A stretch of DNA of 64,000 nt from Phoronis australis. Lineage: Eukaryota; Phoronida; Phoronidae. The notes beneath the pieces are model-generated. The model was given only the letters and a program-made list of their open reading frames with translations, was not told the origin of the DNA and searched no databases. Every line of letters starts with the position of its first letter. Positions within the stretch are counted from its first letter, which is position 1. Below, one piece after another: positions 12,524-24,469 of this stretch. The stretch spans positions 1,620-65,619 of the forward strand of contig NMRA01000621.1 of NCBI GenBank assembly GCA_002633005.1. Reading direction: 5' to 3'. Both the position numbers and the translations under genes were made by a program.

Positions 12524-14071
12524 CTAGATGTCGATTAATAAGGCTGGTGAAAAGACGATACTAACATATTTACCGTCTTCACAGTGGTTATTCGCCCAAG
12601 AAATTGACCATTTTGTGCTTCTACTCCACAGGTCTTGGCAAGCAAAGCGCACTTCTTGTCGTTGAATGCTTACGAAAAAATCAATATCTTTCTGAATACA
12701 TACGAGTCGCAAGACCTGGAATCTTTTCTGGAAATATGATTGTACTGGCTGTAGTGCAATGAGCGGATGTTCATTAAAGGTGAGCAGACCACAATTTCCG
12801 ATAGGGATGTGTTCACACATGTGCAACTTCTGAGACTCCGACTACATAAGTACAGTGCTAAATTTTAGTTTTTATTTGTGTCCGAAGACTGTCGTTGATT
12901 CAAATTGCGAGATCACGTCACTGACACTTTCAGCGAAGTGTGTTTTGAAACCAGTTAAATTTTGAGGTAATGTGAACTTTAAGAATCTGGATTGATGGAT
13001 AAATATAGAAAAGTGACCAGAACAAATTTAAATAGTAACTATAATACCCAAGGGACGAAGGGAAGGCATTTAAGTCCACAACAGCACATCTTAAACTGTT
13101 GTGAGTTACCATTCGGATACGCAAAAATAACAAATCCGTGCAATGAAATGGTAAAACGATGTAAACTGACAAACGGAAGCAGTAATTCTGCTTTAATTGA
13201 AAATACATTTATGTATCCAGGACGAGTGTTGACTTTGTATCAATGTGTGATTTGTTTCTTAAATGAGATGTCATGCGAAAGCATGCTATGAAATGAAAGT
13301 AATTGAGAAAGGATATCTATAAATAAATGATATATAAATTATAATTGTGACTCATGACGTATAGACGTTTGTGCATTACGAATCAGTCGGAATTTAACTT
13401 GTTGGGAAACGGGTTGTACGTGTAACATTCTGTGCACTTCGCTCAGCGTCCCACAAGGCAAAGTCAATTGCCTGTACAATCGAAAAACATTAATATCAGA
13501 ACTTTTCAAATACCCGGTGCAGTATGAAGTCCACAATTTTGTATCCAGAGCAAGGTGGGACTCCCTTGTAACGTGGTTGTCATAGCAACACTGTTTTCGG
13601 ATTGCTTGGAAAGTTTGTACAACACGAATATCATTTTAGGAATTATTAACTTAGGAATTCCAGGGCTACTTTACATTGATTATCGGGTCCACATTTCTGC
13701 ACGTCAAATGAATATTAAAATAACATGAAATGAGTGTGATAATTATTTACATTGGACGAGGAAATAATTTTGCCGATTATTACCTTTCATCATTTAGATA
13801 TGAAAACTACAGGAAACAAATTACCGAAATTCTATCAGACTAATTTGCATCAAGGCTGGATCTGAAATGTGCATCCTAACCTTCTCCAACAACCTAAGAA
13901 AAGTACTGCCTTTTGCCCAGAACGTGCAGTGCCTCTCGATGGTCATTGAATGTGGGAGTCGATTGGCCATACTTCACGCTTGGAGGCGGAGTTTTATCTG
14001 CGTTCGATTGTAGGTTCGACTTCGTCACTGTCACGATGACGCCCTGCGAAACGCTAGTTCAAAACTAATTC

Positions 14072-14079
14072 TATAAAAG
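14072..14079 (+). promoter_or_regulatory. TATA box of the plus cysteine-rich gene
   Basis: TATAAAAG lies 91 nt before the start codon at 14170, at a distance that fits a short 5' UTR. Confidence 0.55.
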
Positions 14080-14169
14080 GGTTGCTACCACAACTAGAGC
14101 TGTCTCGCGATTCTCCATAAAAGTTGAGTTTCGCCAGCAGCATAGCCCAAAATACCTATTTCCTCAGAA

Positions 14170-17100
14170 ATGAAATACTTTCTCGTCTTAGGAGTCGTAC
14201 TCGTAACTTTGTTAAGTTGCGTGCAAACTCGAGACAAGGTAAGTTTCTAACTATACTCTTTCTGTTGGTTTTCACCCATTGAGAACAATGAAAAACGCGT
14301 TTCGCCACCGGGAAAATATTCATAAAATGTAAGCATGTGGCCCTGGGGCCCGTTTGATGAAAGAACGTATGGTCGTAGGCACGTTATTGCGATGTTTTTG
14401 TACTAGCGAAACGTTGCACCGGATGATACTTTTTCACATTTTGAAGGATAAAACTATCACAATATTGTTTAACCGTGTGCAAATACAAACGAGAGTTACT
14501 ACAATCTTAGCTGTGACCGTTCTATAGACTTTTGATAAAATGGACCTGTGAAAAGCATTTGGGTTACTTAGCAATCGATTTTCTAAATTCAAAAAGCGAA
14601 TTTCGGTGTCATTTTCAGTGGCCCTTTTTAGGAGCGCCGCCAGTTATTAAAAAGTTTTGAATAACTTTTTTACAAATAATTATTTAATATAAGCCAATTT
14701 CGGGATCATACCAGTTAACTTGATATTTGAATGAATTTGTCATTCATTTTGGTCCCGGATTACACAGCGGCACTTGAATCTCGCGGTATTTAGTACAACA
14801 TCCGTCAACTAGTTCCTTGGCCTCGTTCTCGCACCATTAGAAGTTCTCGTGTTATATGCTGTGCCTTGCTATTTTCAATTTTTTTTTCAATTGTGTTGAC
14901 TGTACTTGACTTAATGACAGTGAAGTTTTATTGTTGTGCTGAGTGCTACACCTTAGATGGCAGAAAGTTGGATAAACTTGAGGATTAACCGTAGGTGCGA
15001 TATCAAATACACGAGAATTTGCGGTTGTCGTACAACGCAATTACGAGATGATCGCAGGAAGCATTTCTAGTTAATTGTTAATTCCAGCTGAAATTAACCA
15101 TCGGGGTAAGATTTTGTTTAATTAAACAGCTGACTGAAAAAAACGAAAATCGAATGGACCAGTACCGAATTACACAGTGACACTCAAATCTCGCTGTATT
15201 TACCCACAGTGCAGAAATATCCATCAGCCAGCTAAACAAGGCCAAGACCAGCTTCAAAACTTGTGACTGTTTCAAATGGTGTCTTCTAAAATTCAGACGT
15301 CTCGGATTTTATAGAAGCCGTAAAAGTTATACGGAGGCTGGCAAACGAAGTACACCCATTGCTGTCTTCGCTTTCAATTCAGCTTCGTCTGGTCACAAAG
15401 TTGTTGAACTAGTCTGAGTTTCGTAGGTCCAAAACTTCGACTTGTGTGGTAAAAAAAATCTTTTATGAAAAAGGATTAGTGAGTTCTGTCTCAGTACTTG
15501 TGAATTCTATCTCACCGACCAATCACTTTGGAGGCCGCCATGTTGGTAGATTACGCAAGTCTCGAGCATGTCCAGGGTTGCGTTTTATGGACCGAAAACC
15601 TTAGAGCTTGCACTTGCAGCGAAAATAATCGTTTGTGGAATCAAAACAGTGGATTCTCACTATCTCAGAATTCAACATTCCAACGTCACAAACCTGTTTT
15701 TCAGTGCCCACCACTTATCAAGGTACGATTGTAGAGTCTTGAGTGTGGTCGCGAAACACTCGCCTTTCATTTGTATGGTTTGTGGTGGTCTTGCGTGAAT
15801 TCGCTTTTCGCGAAAGAAAGTTGGCCTACGCAACGTTACATTTCTACAATTTTGTGACGGCTTATTTACGAGTGTATATCATTTCTCTGGCAGAAATTGA
15901 TCTCATTAATTGCACTACTCTCTTCTTCTGGACGTGTGGACTCCCTAATAAAGATGAGTATGCTAATAATCCTGAGTGAACCGTGATTCCATTTTTGTCA
16001 CAGGTATGGATCGACATGCACAAAGGGCGCAGGTGCTCCGTAGCAGCTGATTGTAGAAATCCCGAACAATCTCTATGCTGGGGAGGAACGTGTTATTTTA
16101 ACGTGCCCTGCAACAAGGACAATGATTGCAACTTTTATGGTGGGTAAAAGTTTAATTGACATAGGCGTAGGGATAGTTTGGTTTAGAAGGAGCGCAACTC
16201 TCTCACAGGTCAACTCCAACTCCGTCTCCGCCACTACCCACTTTTTCGGCCCCAGGTGTTTCCCCTCTATTCCCAGTCTACACCAGTTTTACCTCATCCC
16301 CGTCAGTGCATTGCTGCCCCGTCGACATCAGATGTAACCCGACAACAGTTTTAACACCGCCGCGCCCTTTATGGTCGCTTTAGCAGGAAATTAAACATTA
16401 TTAGGAGGGGAACACAAACTTATTCGTCTTTGCCAAACTTCTGCCAATGTGTTCCCAACGTCAGGTTCCTTGATATCGCCACCGCTTCAACCTTCAAGTC
16501 ATTGTCAAATTCGCACACTTCTAGCTAGGGCGAACTTTGCTGTTTGGGAAAAAAACGTGGATACAGCCAGCAGAAACTCGATATCACTTCTTCAACAAAC
16601 TTTCGAGAAATACACAAAACGTACCGAGAGTGGCGTACATGAAGTAATATCCCACGAGACATTACTCCGCGTATCGACCGAGACCGTTTGTATTTATCCC
16701 ATGCGCTTCGAATCCCGAAGTTTCTTACATTTTTTCGGCAGATTTTTCAAATACTTCACCAAGACTGTTCACATGGCGGATCACATCCTATATGTATGTA
16801 GGCCTACTTGAGCGTTAGGTTGCAAGTTTTCCCTTGTAAAAGACACAGTTTTAAAAGTAACGATTGATTTCTTGAAAAGAGGTATCAAAGATGAAAACAA
16901 CGGCAACTGTGCAGTGAATTTGTAACATCTGGAAATAGTTAAAAAAACAACAATATTTGATATTTTAGTTTTCTAGGAATCGGCGCCTGACTGAGTTGCA
17001 GACGATATAGTAGGCCTATTCAGCAATTGAAAACTGAGACATAAGTGACTTATAATTAACAGTTTTGTTCCAGATTTTACGTTTAGGGCCTGGTTGTATG

Positions 17101-17447
17101 TCGAGTGTTAGTAACACTGCTGCAACTGTATTACTTTAAGCTATATTCGCAAAGTTTGATGATCGAACCGGCTAAAGACATCGAGTCGACATTGATCTAC
17201 CTTTTGAACTTTCCATGTCAGAGGTCGCTGTTGAAGTAGTGCGGGAGGGGAATACGGAAAACTTTATTACATGGTCGTATTTCCCTTAACATATTCAACG
17301 CGCATGGGATAAAAAGCGTTATCTTTAGACCTCTGCACGTTACAAGATAGCGTGTTTAGGGTAGTGTTTACCTCTTTTATGAATTTCATTTTATAAGGGT
17401 GCCAAAAAGATGTACCGCTAAAATCATTTTCAAAGGTACAAACGTAA
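14170..17447 (+). CDS. Small secreted cysteine-rich protein (plus paralogue)
   Basis: Exon 1 (14170-14238) encodes MKYFLVLGVVLVTLLSCVQT, a clean signal peptide, and ends in phase 0 at AAG|gtaagt. Exon 2 starts at 16004 after tttttgtcacag and carries six cysteines spaced C-x5-C-x7-C-x4-C-x5-C-x5-C, with WGG after the third and PCNKDNDC at the end. The best donor is TATG|gtgggt at 16139, the same position and phase as in the minus paralogue. Exon 3 probably starts at 17398 (acceptor ttataag), adds a cysteine and stops at 17445-17447, with AATAAA at 17805. Alternatives: no third exon (stop at 16145), or a weaker donor at 16144 (gtaaaa) that opens 17398-17731 in a long frame. Function unknown; a secreted disulfide-rich peptide is inferred. 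Exons 1 and 2 are well supported, the 3' end is not. Confidence 0.7.
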
Positions 17448-17804
17448 CGTTAGAAACCCTTACCACGGACTGCGAAGTCTGGAGAATAACGGAGAAAGAA
17501 ACAGCACCATATCGGAATGAGTGTCGGACGGAACCTCGCGTCGGAAAATTCGGTAACGTTGTCGCCTATTTTCGAGACCAGATTAGGGAGATTTGGGGTT
17601 ATGTATTGAATGGGTACACTTTGAAAGGGTGCAGTGCCGGTGTCCATGGTACATTGCCTAGAACGCTGTTTCAAAATCCTTTCTTGAAAAGGTTTCCCAA
17701 GTCCCAAGTAGCAACCCCCGGGAACAGGTAATTGACATTGCTGATATAACGCTTTCTAGCGCTTTATGGACGCAACTGTTATTGTTGTACATTGTATTTT
17801 TTGT

Positions 17805-17810
17805 AATAAA
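17805..17810 (+). terminator. Poly(A) signal downstream of the plus cysteine-rich gene
   Basis: AATAAA in an AT-rich stretch. It would end a transcript using either reading of the exon that begins at 17398. Confidence 0.4.
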
Positions 17811-19503
17811 CATTAAAACAAAAAATGAAATGTCCCCGGAATTCATCATCCAGAGTCCAAATCCACAAAGTTCAGCCTGTGTAGTTTCAAAGCATCATTA
17901 ATTTTTTACAAGGTTAGCTTATAATGTAAACAATTTACGAATTGGTCCACTTCGACCATAGATGTAGTAACACGTAATTCAAACCCTTTTAGGCTACTTG
18001 TGGCCGGTTGCATGAATCAGTCCCAAATAGGATCTCGGCTAAGTCCCCTAAATCTTTTGCGTATTCGTTTCACTATTTACTCACGGATGTGATATTTTTC
18101 TATCACTTTATCTTTATTATGAGCTCCTCTTTGACGGATGACATTTTCTAATAATATAACTGAAAACTGAGCCCTACATTCTATCAAAATAACAAGGGAC
18201 TTAGCTATTAAATTGGGAGCGTTGCATGAAAAATTCCCAACTTAATTTTAATAGTATTGAGAAATTAACGTATACTTCACTCTCGATTTGTATCAAACAC
18301 AAAACTCAAGCAGTATAAGAAAGGACATTCAGTGTTTTCATGTGCCCACAAATATGCAGATATTTCAGGGAACTTATTCGGGACTGTTTCATGCAACCGG
18401 GCACTGAGGAACACAAACTCGACATTTTAAGCCGCCACATGCCAACACGTTGTAAATCCTAAAGGCACACACAGCGCTTGAATTAACTGGTGGCACATCT
18501 TCATTATACGGACTAAAAGCGCATTTCGGGGTTGTTGCAGGACAGGACGGGCTGTACATAAAAATACTTCTTTTCGAGCTTTTTTTAAGTATGTATGGTC
18601 CAATAAGAGCACTTTTGATGCGAAGATGATTCATATCGCAATTTAAAAACTAGTGGGACTCCAAAGGGTAAAATCCAACCTGATAATTGACGAATGTTCT
18701 GTAATTTTTCTTTCTTCCACAACTTTTTTTTCTGTATCTTTTACTTAACAGGGACGCGTGCCGCGGAGGGATTAGGAGGGCACGTGCCCTCCAACAATTT
18801 TCAAGTATGAGAGTGAAACCTGTGCGGCGACCGGTGCAGGCGTCGAGCAGGAACAGTCGAAAAGTATAATTTCTTTCTTGACGCCTGTACCGGTCACCAC
18901 GAAAATTTCATTGTCACCTCTGCACATTGTTGGAGAGCACGTACCATTCTGTTCCTCCGCTTCCTACGTCCCTGTTCAGTAAAAGCTACAGAAAAAAAAA
19001 CTTGTGGAAGAGAGAATATTTTAAGGGATATATGAACATTCGACGCCTAAATCGGTTCACCAAGAAAGTTTCACCTCCACATCTGCAATTTATTGGGGGC
19101 ACGTGGGCGCGCCATTGAAAGTTTACGTTGCCTCAAATCAAAAATACATGGTTTTAAATTCGCTATCTCAGTTAAAGTCCTTCTCTCAAACTGCCCATGT
19201 GGTTCCAGTATCCGAAAATACTTACTACATAAAATCTTATTTTCGACACCCTTTCTTTATATTCTTTTCGCCTTTCTTGCCAAAAGCGGTTTTTTAACAG
19301 TATTTGACCCTTCTCTGTGAGCGTATAATTACCGGCTGTCACCGGTTATTTCCGTACCCACATTTCCGGCTCATCAGTTCAGGAACTTGTCCTGAACGCC
19401 GCCATTTTTTCCTTGTAACTGAATGTGCTATGGCTTGCTCGAAAAGTCTTCATTATTTTGTTTTATTAGTAATATCTCGTGATTCGTTTGCATATGTAGT
19501 GTA

Positions 19504-20178
19504 NNNNNNNNNNNNNNNNNNNNNNNNNNNNNNNNNNNNNNNNNNNNNNNNNNNNNNNNNNNNNNNNNNNNNNNNNNNNNNNNNNNNNNNNNNNNNNNNN
19601 NNNNNNNNNNNNNNNNNNNNNNNNNNNNNNNNNNNNNNNNNNNNNNNNNNNNNNNNNNNNNNNNNNNNNNNNNNNNNNNNNNNNNNNNNNNNNNNNNNNN
19701 NNNNNNNNNNNNNNNNNNNNNNNNNNNNNNNNNNNNNNNNNNNNNNNNNNNNNNNNNNNNNNNNNNNNNNNNNNNNNNNNNNNNNNNNNNNNNNNNNNNN
19801 NNNNNNNNNNNNNNNNNNNNNNNNNNNNNNNNNNNNNNNNNNNNNNNNNNNNNNNNNNNNNNNNNNNNNNNNNNNNNNNNNNNNNNNNNNNNNNNNNNNN
19901 NNNNNNNNNNNNNNNNNNNNNNNNNNNNNNNNNNNNNNNNNNNNNNNNNNNNNNNNNNNNNNNNNNNNNNNNNNNNNNNNNNNNNNNNNNNNNNNNNNNN
20001 NNNNNNNNNNNNNNNNNNNNNNNNNNNNNNNNNNNNNNNNNNNNNNNNNNNNNNNNNNNNNNNNNNNNNNNNNNNNNNNNNNNNNNNNNNNNNNNNNNNN
20101 NNNNNNNNNNNNNNNNNNNNNNNNNNNNNNNNNNNNNNNNNNNNNNNNNNNNNNNNNNNNNNNNNNNNNNNNNNNNNN
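19504..20178. other. Assembly gap (675 N)
   Basis: Unbroken run of N. Any frame spanning it is meaningless. Exons could be hidden here. Confidence 1.
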
Positions 20179-20543
20179 TAACCAGCCCGTAATTTCATGC
20201 AAGTGTCTGAAACTACCCTTGAATATATGCAGCATTTATGATTTGACCATTTTACTTCGACAAAACAGCTTGCAACCGCATGCATTTACCGTTCGCCAGT
20301 GTCTGGTCTCGATCCGCACCGGGTCCGATAGGCTGCGGTCCCGAGTCTGGCAAAATAATTTCTGTCAAAATTTTTTCGTCACATTTCTTCAGCAAATTCG
20401 ATAAAATTGTCCGTAGTTTGATTTTATTAAAATTAAGGCACGTTGTCGATTATTTTATCCCCGTTTGCTGGCTGGTAACAGTACAGGCACTGCTCCAGTC
20501 GCACTGACGGCGTTTTCTCGGCCTGGGTTCCTGAATGAATTGT

Positions 20544-20552
20544 ACTTCCGGG
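20544..20552 (+). promoter_or_regulatory. ETS-type site in a GC-rich putative promoter
   Basis: ACTTCCGGG about 100 nt upstream of the ATG at 20649, inside a local CG-rich stretch (about 20500-20610). This is typical of TATA-less animal promoters. Confidence 0.35.
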
Positions 20553-20648
20553 TTCGCGGCAAGTTCAAACTGGCGGTGGTTCTTCGGGTGCGAATCGTGA
20601 GTGGCGCGTTCATTTAAACTTTTTTCGAGTACGGATTGTGTATAAGTT

Positions 20649-21947
20649 ATGGGGTAAGTACTTCTTGGATCCTTATAACATCCTCTAACCATGTAATAAG
20701 GGTTAACAACGCGTGAGAGAAGGACTTTAAGTCGCCATATAACAGTAACTACAGTGTAGCCGTTAAGCGGGTTCCGTTGAAATGCAAGTTCTTATGATTG
20801 GCATTAGCGTTGAATTCAGCTACAACATGTGTAGTGGGAGCGTTCGACCAATTTTCTGTCTTAAGTCACATTCACGAAACAGGCGTGTGGCCATGAATGG
20901 GATGATATTCTTTAGACTGTAGTGTGGCGCTACCTTTTATTTCCTCTCATAACTTAGTGCTGCAATATGTGTCATGTTATTGGAACCTCGCCGCCTTCGG
21001 ATGTCTCAATTCTATTGACTGGAACTATTGCAAACCATAACAATGAAGATAACTACAATTGACGCATGCAGTACTGCTGTGATAATGTAAACTACGTGAA
21101 TCCTATTTAACAAGTTGTTGTTTGTTATGCCTATTTGTTTGTCGATCGCTCTAATTACTTCTTTTGGCAAACTGCATATTGTTTTGTTTATACTTCTTCA
21201 ATCTTTAACAAAAACACCTGTATGTTACCTAGGCAATGCAGATATCAGACCCCATCACCCTCGTCCTCAGTGCTACATGTCACCGTCAACGAGACACTCT
21301 ATTTATGGAATTGGCATTTGCATGTTTCCTTCCCTAGCAAGAGGTAAGGAACGTTTAAGGGTGCATGTGGCACCAGGGCTGTTTGGGTGTTGTTGAACTG
21401 AGATGAACCAATACATTTTTATTAGAATCAATTTTTTGTACGACTTAGGGAAGAAAATGCATATTGATGAATTTTACATGACTAAACTCATAACGGTATT
21501 CTCTATTGAATGGTTAGTACGTTTTGAAAGTTTAACTTACATTTGTTTTGTGTACAAACGCTACCCTTCTTTTTTCTATTCCGTCGTAAAACTTTAGTCG
21601 TGAATAAGATCAAAACATATATGTCTTAACTCTCATCTTATATTACGGTCCAATATCGTCGCAAAACATTTCGTACAGTTTGACAGAGATACATTTAATG
21701 TTGGCAAAGTTTAGCTTGTCGGAAAATACGACTTCTTGTCTCGTTTTGTCGGCTCCTGATTTTGAGCTTCCTGTTTTACAGGAAGACAATTCCAACGTGT
21801 TCCTGGGAGCGACATCGTAGCGTATCATCACCGTTTGGCGAACGCAAGACGTGGTTAAAGGGTTTGCTTGCGGTCGCGACATGTCTGCTTTCACAAGGCG
21901 CGCATACCGTTGAGAAGAGAACATCGCAAAAACATAAGGTCACGTAA
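20649..21947 (+). CDS. Possible three-exon small gene of unknown function
   Basis: Three pieces fit by splice site and phase. Exon 1 is only ATGGG (20649-20653) before a perfect donor gtaagt. Exon 2 (21233-21343) follows an acceptor ending cctag and ends AG|gtaagg, with the open frame containing SSSVLHVTVNETLYLWNWH. Exon 3 (21782-21947) follows cttcctgttttacag, is in the same frame and stops at TAA. The total is 93 codons. Upstream DNA is GC-richer and has an ACTTCCGG site. Exon 2 faintly recalls a Kelch strand (LYLW) but lacks the diagnostic GG, so I assign no family. The stop codon lies in the arm of a hairpin (about 21943-21987) belonging to a dispersed repeat, so the true 3' end may differ. 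Moderate to low certainty. Confidence 0.35.
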
Positions 21948-22272
21948 GAATTTGCGAGAAATCGCTTCTTTCGCGAGATTCTTACGTCTACGGAAATCCT
22001 TACAGGTGTTGCAAGTTTCATAAATTTGAAATTGTCAAAACTCATTATAGATTAAAATATCAGAAGAATCTTCTCGCCGTCTTCAACTTGTGGATTGTTA
22101 TCGATAGGCGGTCTGGTATAACATGCTTGTTATTAATGAATAATATAAGATGCAATACATTCACTTCCTTTCCCATTGATGTCCAAGCGCATGCGCTGCA
22201 CAACATAACATGTGGCTACGCATACAATGACTATTTACAAAGAAAACCTTAAAACTAAAGTCAATTAATAAA

Positions 22273-22641
22273 TTAAACTTTCTGAGAACTATTATGAAGC
22301 TCGGAGTTGCCTGCTCCGTTAGTGACAAGACGCATTCCGAGCCCTTGGTTTATGTGCAATCTACATTCTATAAAAACTGTGAAGATTTTTTGCTCAAGTT
22401 GAAAAGGCTTCGAGTTGCTGCAGAAAGCATCAACGTTCTCTGATTGCCGTACACACGAGGCAGACGATAAGAATTCAAGCAAATTTACAGCTTCGTCCCC
22501 AAGTCTCAAGATGGCGCTGATTGATTTAGCCATTGGGGTTTGCTTATAGAAAATACCTTGTGCGCAATGAGTGGCCGCTGCCTTGGCGTCATTTAAACAA
22601 AGGCAGATTTTAATTATTTTCACAGGCGTTGTTGCTGCCAT
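22273..22641 (-). CDS. Uncharacterised 122-codon ORF
   Basis: Single open frame starting MAATTPVKIIKICLCLNDAK, with an internal segment MAKSISAILRLGDEA. A related segment (MAKPTNAILMRGDEAGKF) occurs in opposite orientation on the plus strand at 22913-22975, so part of the ORF belongs to an inverted duplicate. No known domain is seen. It could be a real small gene, an exon or a repeat remnant; the last is as likely as the first. Confidence 0.25.
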   Translation of the reverse strand: MAATTPVKIIKICLCLNDAKAAATHCAQGIFYKQTPMAKSISAILRLGDEAVNLLEFLSSASCVRQSENVDAFCSNSKPFQLEQKIFTVFIECRLHINQGLGMRLVTNGAGNSELHNSSQKV

Positions 22642-23082
22642 TCATGAAACAGGAGGCACTGTTTTGGTTATTGTTTGCGCACTAATTTTCAATTTTTTTA
22701 TTAGTAGTATACTCATTTGTCCGTTTTCGAATCAAAATACATAACAAATAAAGAACTAAATTGCTGCAATATACTATTAGATTTCATTTTTATATTATAC
22801 TGCAGAAAATTTCAAAGTTGATACAACTTTATGTTACTCGTGATATTCCACCGATGTCCGTTAAAAAATGTCAGATTTCCGACACCTATCATTTCCCATA
22901 ACGAAGCCTGAAATGGCTAAGCCGACTAACGCTATCTTGATGCGTGGGGACGAGGCTGGCAAATTTACAGCTGTCTATTACATACGCTTGGATACAAGAG
23001 CAACGCGGAGCGTTGAAATGCGTGCACGAATCCATTACAAATGGTGTGCTTTTAGGGTTATTTATTTGTATCATAAAAATGG

Positions 23083-24285
23083 CCACTAAATGGCGCAAAA
23101 CATACAATCCATCCAAAAACAGGAACGTGCCATATTTCATAAAAATCTGTCAAGGAACTTCAGAAAAACAAAGGAAAACAGAATAAAATGAAATTGCCAC
23201 TAGTGGGCACAGTGTCCGTTGGATCCGCCTGAAAGTCGTCGTCGTCTGCTGTTATCTTCATATAAATACACTTACTAAATTTGGTAAAGATCCTGCAGTG
23301 GGTTTAAGAAATAAAACTATGGGCGGAAAACAAAACTACCACTAAAAGGCGCCACAGTAGTCAGTCACCATCATCAAAGGTCGTCTTCACACCGAGAACA
23401 TATATGCCAATTTTCAAATGATTTGGTTGATACAGTGGTGGACGCCAAAAAAGATTTGAAAACAGCAAAAATAGCCACTAGATGGTGCAAAATACCTCGA
23501 CTACATCCAAAAACAGGAAGATAGCGTCATCACACCAATAGATGCCTATATTTAAAATTTTATGAAAATATGTTGAGGACCTTTGAAGATACAGAGTTAA
23601 ACGTAAAAAACTAAAATTGCCACTTGGGGGCACAGCAGTAGTCAGATCTGTCCGAAAGACGTCGTCATCCGTAGTCAACATCATATAAATACACTTGCTA
23701 AATTAAGTAAAGATCCTGCGAACGTTTTAGGAGATACAGCCACAGGCGCAAAACAAAACTGCCACTAGGAGGTGCCACAGTAGTCGAAATCGTCGGAAAA
23801 TCATCGTCAACCGTCCTCTTTATAGAAAGCACATACATGCCAATTTTCACAATCATCCTTTGAGCGGTTTGGTTGATAGAGGGATGGACGCAAAAAAACA
23901 GACTCGAAAACAGTAAAATGGCCACTAGGTGGTGCAGACTACGTCGAATCCATCCGAAAACGGGAGGATAGTGTCATTTCACTAATAGGTGGCTACATAC
24001 CAAATTTCAGGAAAATCCGTCAAGGACTTTTGAAGATAGAGAGGTAAACCTAAAAAAATAAAATTGCCCCTAGGGGCCACACCGGTAGTTGGATCCGTTC
24101 GAAAGTTGGCTCATACCGTCTGATCCATGAAAGGATCACATATGCAAAATTTCATGAACATACCTCAATCGGTTTTGGAGATAGAGCAGCGGACGCCGGA
24201 CGAACGGGAGGACGGACGGACGCAGATGACGGCATAATGCGTCCACATACAAATATGTGGGCGCATAATAAGGGGAGATAATTTC
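23083..24285. repeat. Higher-order tandem repeat with CCACTAGGTGGC-like cores
   Basis: Three alternating subunits (A, B, C), each about 110-160 bp, repeat in order ABC-ABC-AB. Cores begin at A 23083, 23475, 23922; B 23197, 23620, 24067; C 23339, 23762. Same-type cores lie 392-447 bp apart. Each core is a variant of CCACTAGGTGGC followed by GC or CAC. Between cores come shared phrases such as gtcaaggactttgaagata and tggttgatagagggatgga. The array ends with a gacggacgg tract and a gtccacatacaaatatgtgggc palindrome-like end. This looks like a dispersed-repeat family with internal tandem structure. Confidence 0.85.
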
Positions 24286-24469
24286 TTCTCTGTGGCTGAG
24301 ACCAATAAAACGAAGAAGGGCAATTTAATAAAACACAGTTTTAATAGTTACAAACTGTGCGACACCTATTTACAACTTGTCTAAAATACGAGTCCAGATA
24401 ACAATACATCGGTTAGGTAGAAGCAAAAAAATAGCAAATGAATTTATTCAAAATATTGAGCCCCAATGG

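Noticed and set aside
12632-12762. Short plus reading frame after a strong acceptor (ctactccacag), LGKQSALLVVECLRKNQYLS
   Set aside because: Only 42 codons, no upstream exon in phase and no homology recognised; could be chance.
16449-16811. 120-codon plus ORF
   Set aside because: Lies within intron 2 of the plus cysteine-rich gene, low complexity of evidence, no domain, no clear splice or promoter context.
18752-18870. Possible third exon of the plus cysteine-rich gene (DACRGG after a phase-2 donor)
   Set aside because: Cysteine spacing fits by eye, but the sequence is a palindromic gggcacgtgccc repeat with a hairpin just after it. The acceptor at 17398 with the nearby AATAAA is simpler.
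19304-20404. Long open frames on both strands across the N run
   Set aside because: They are open only because N codons cannot be stops; no coding look on either side.
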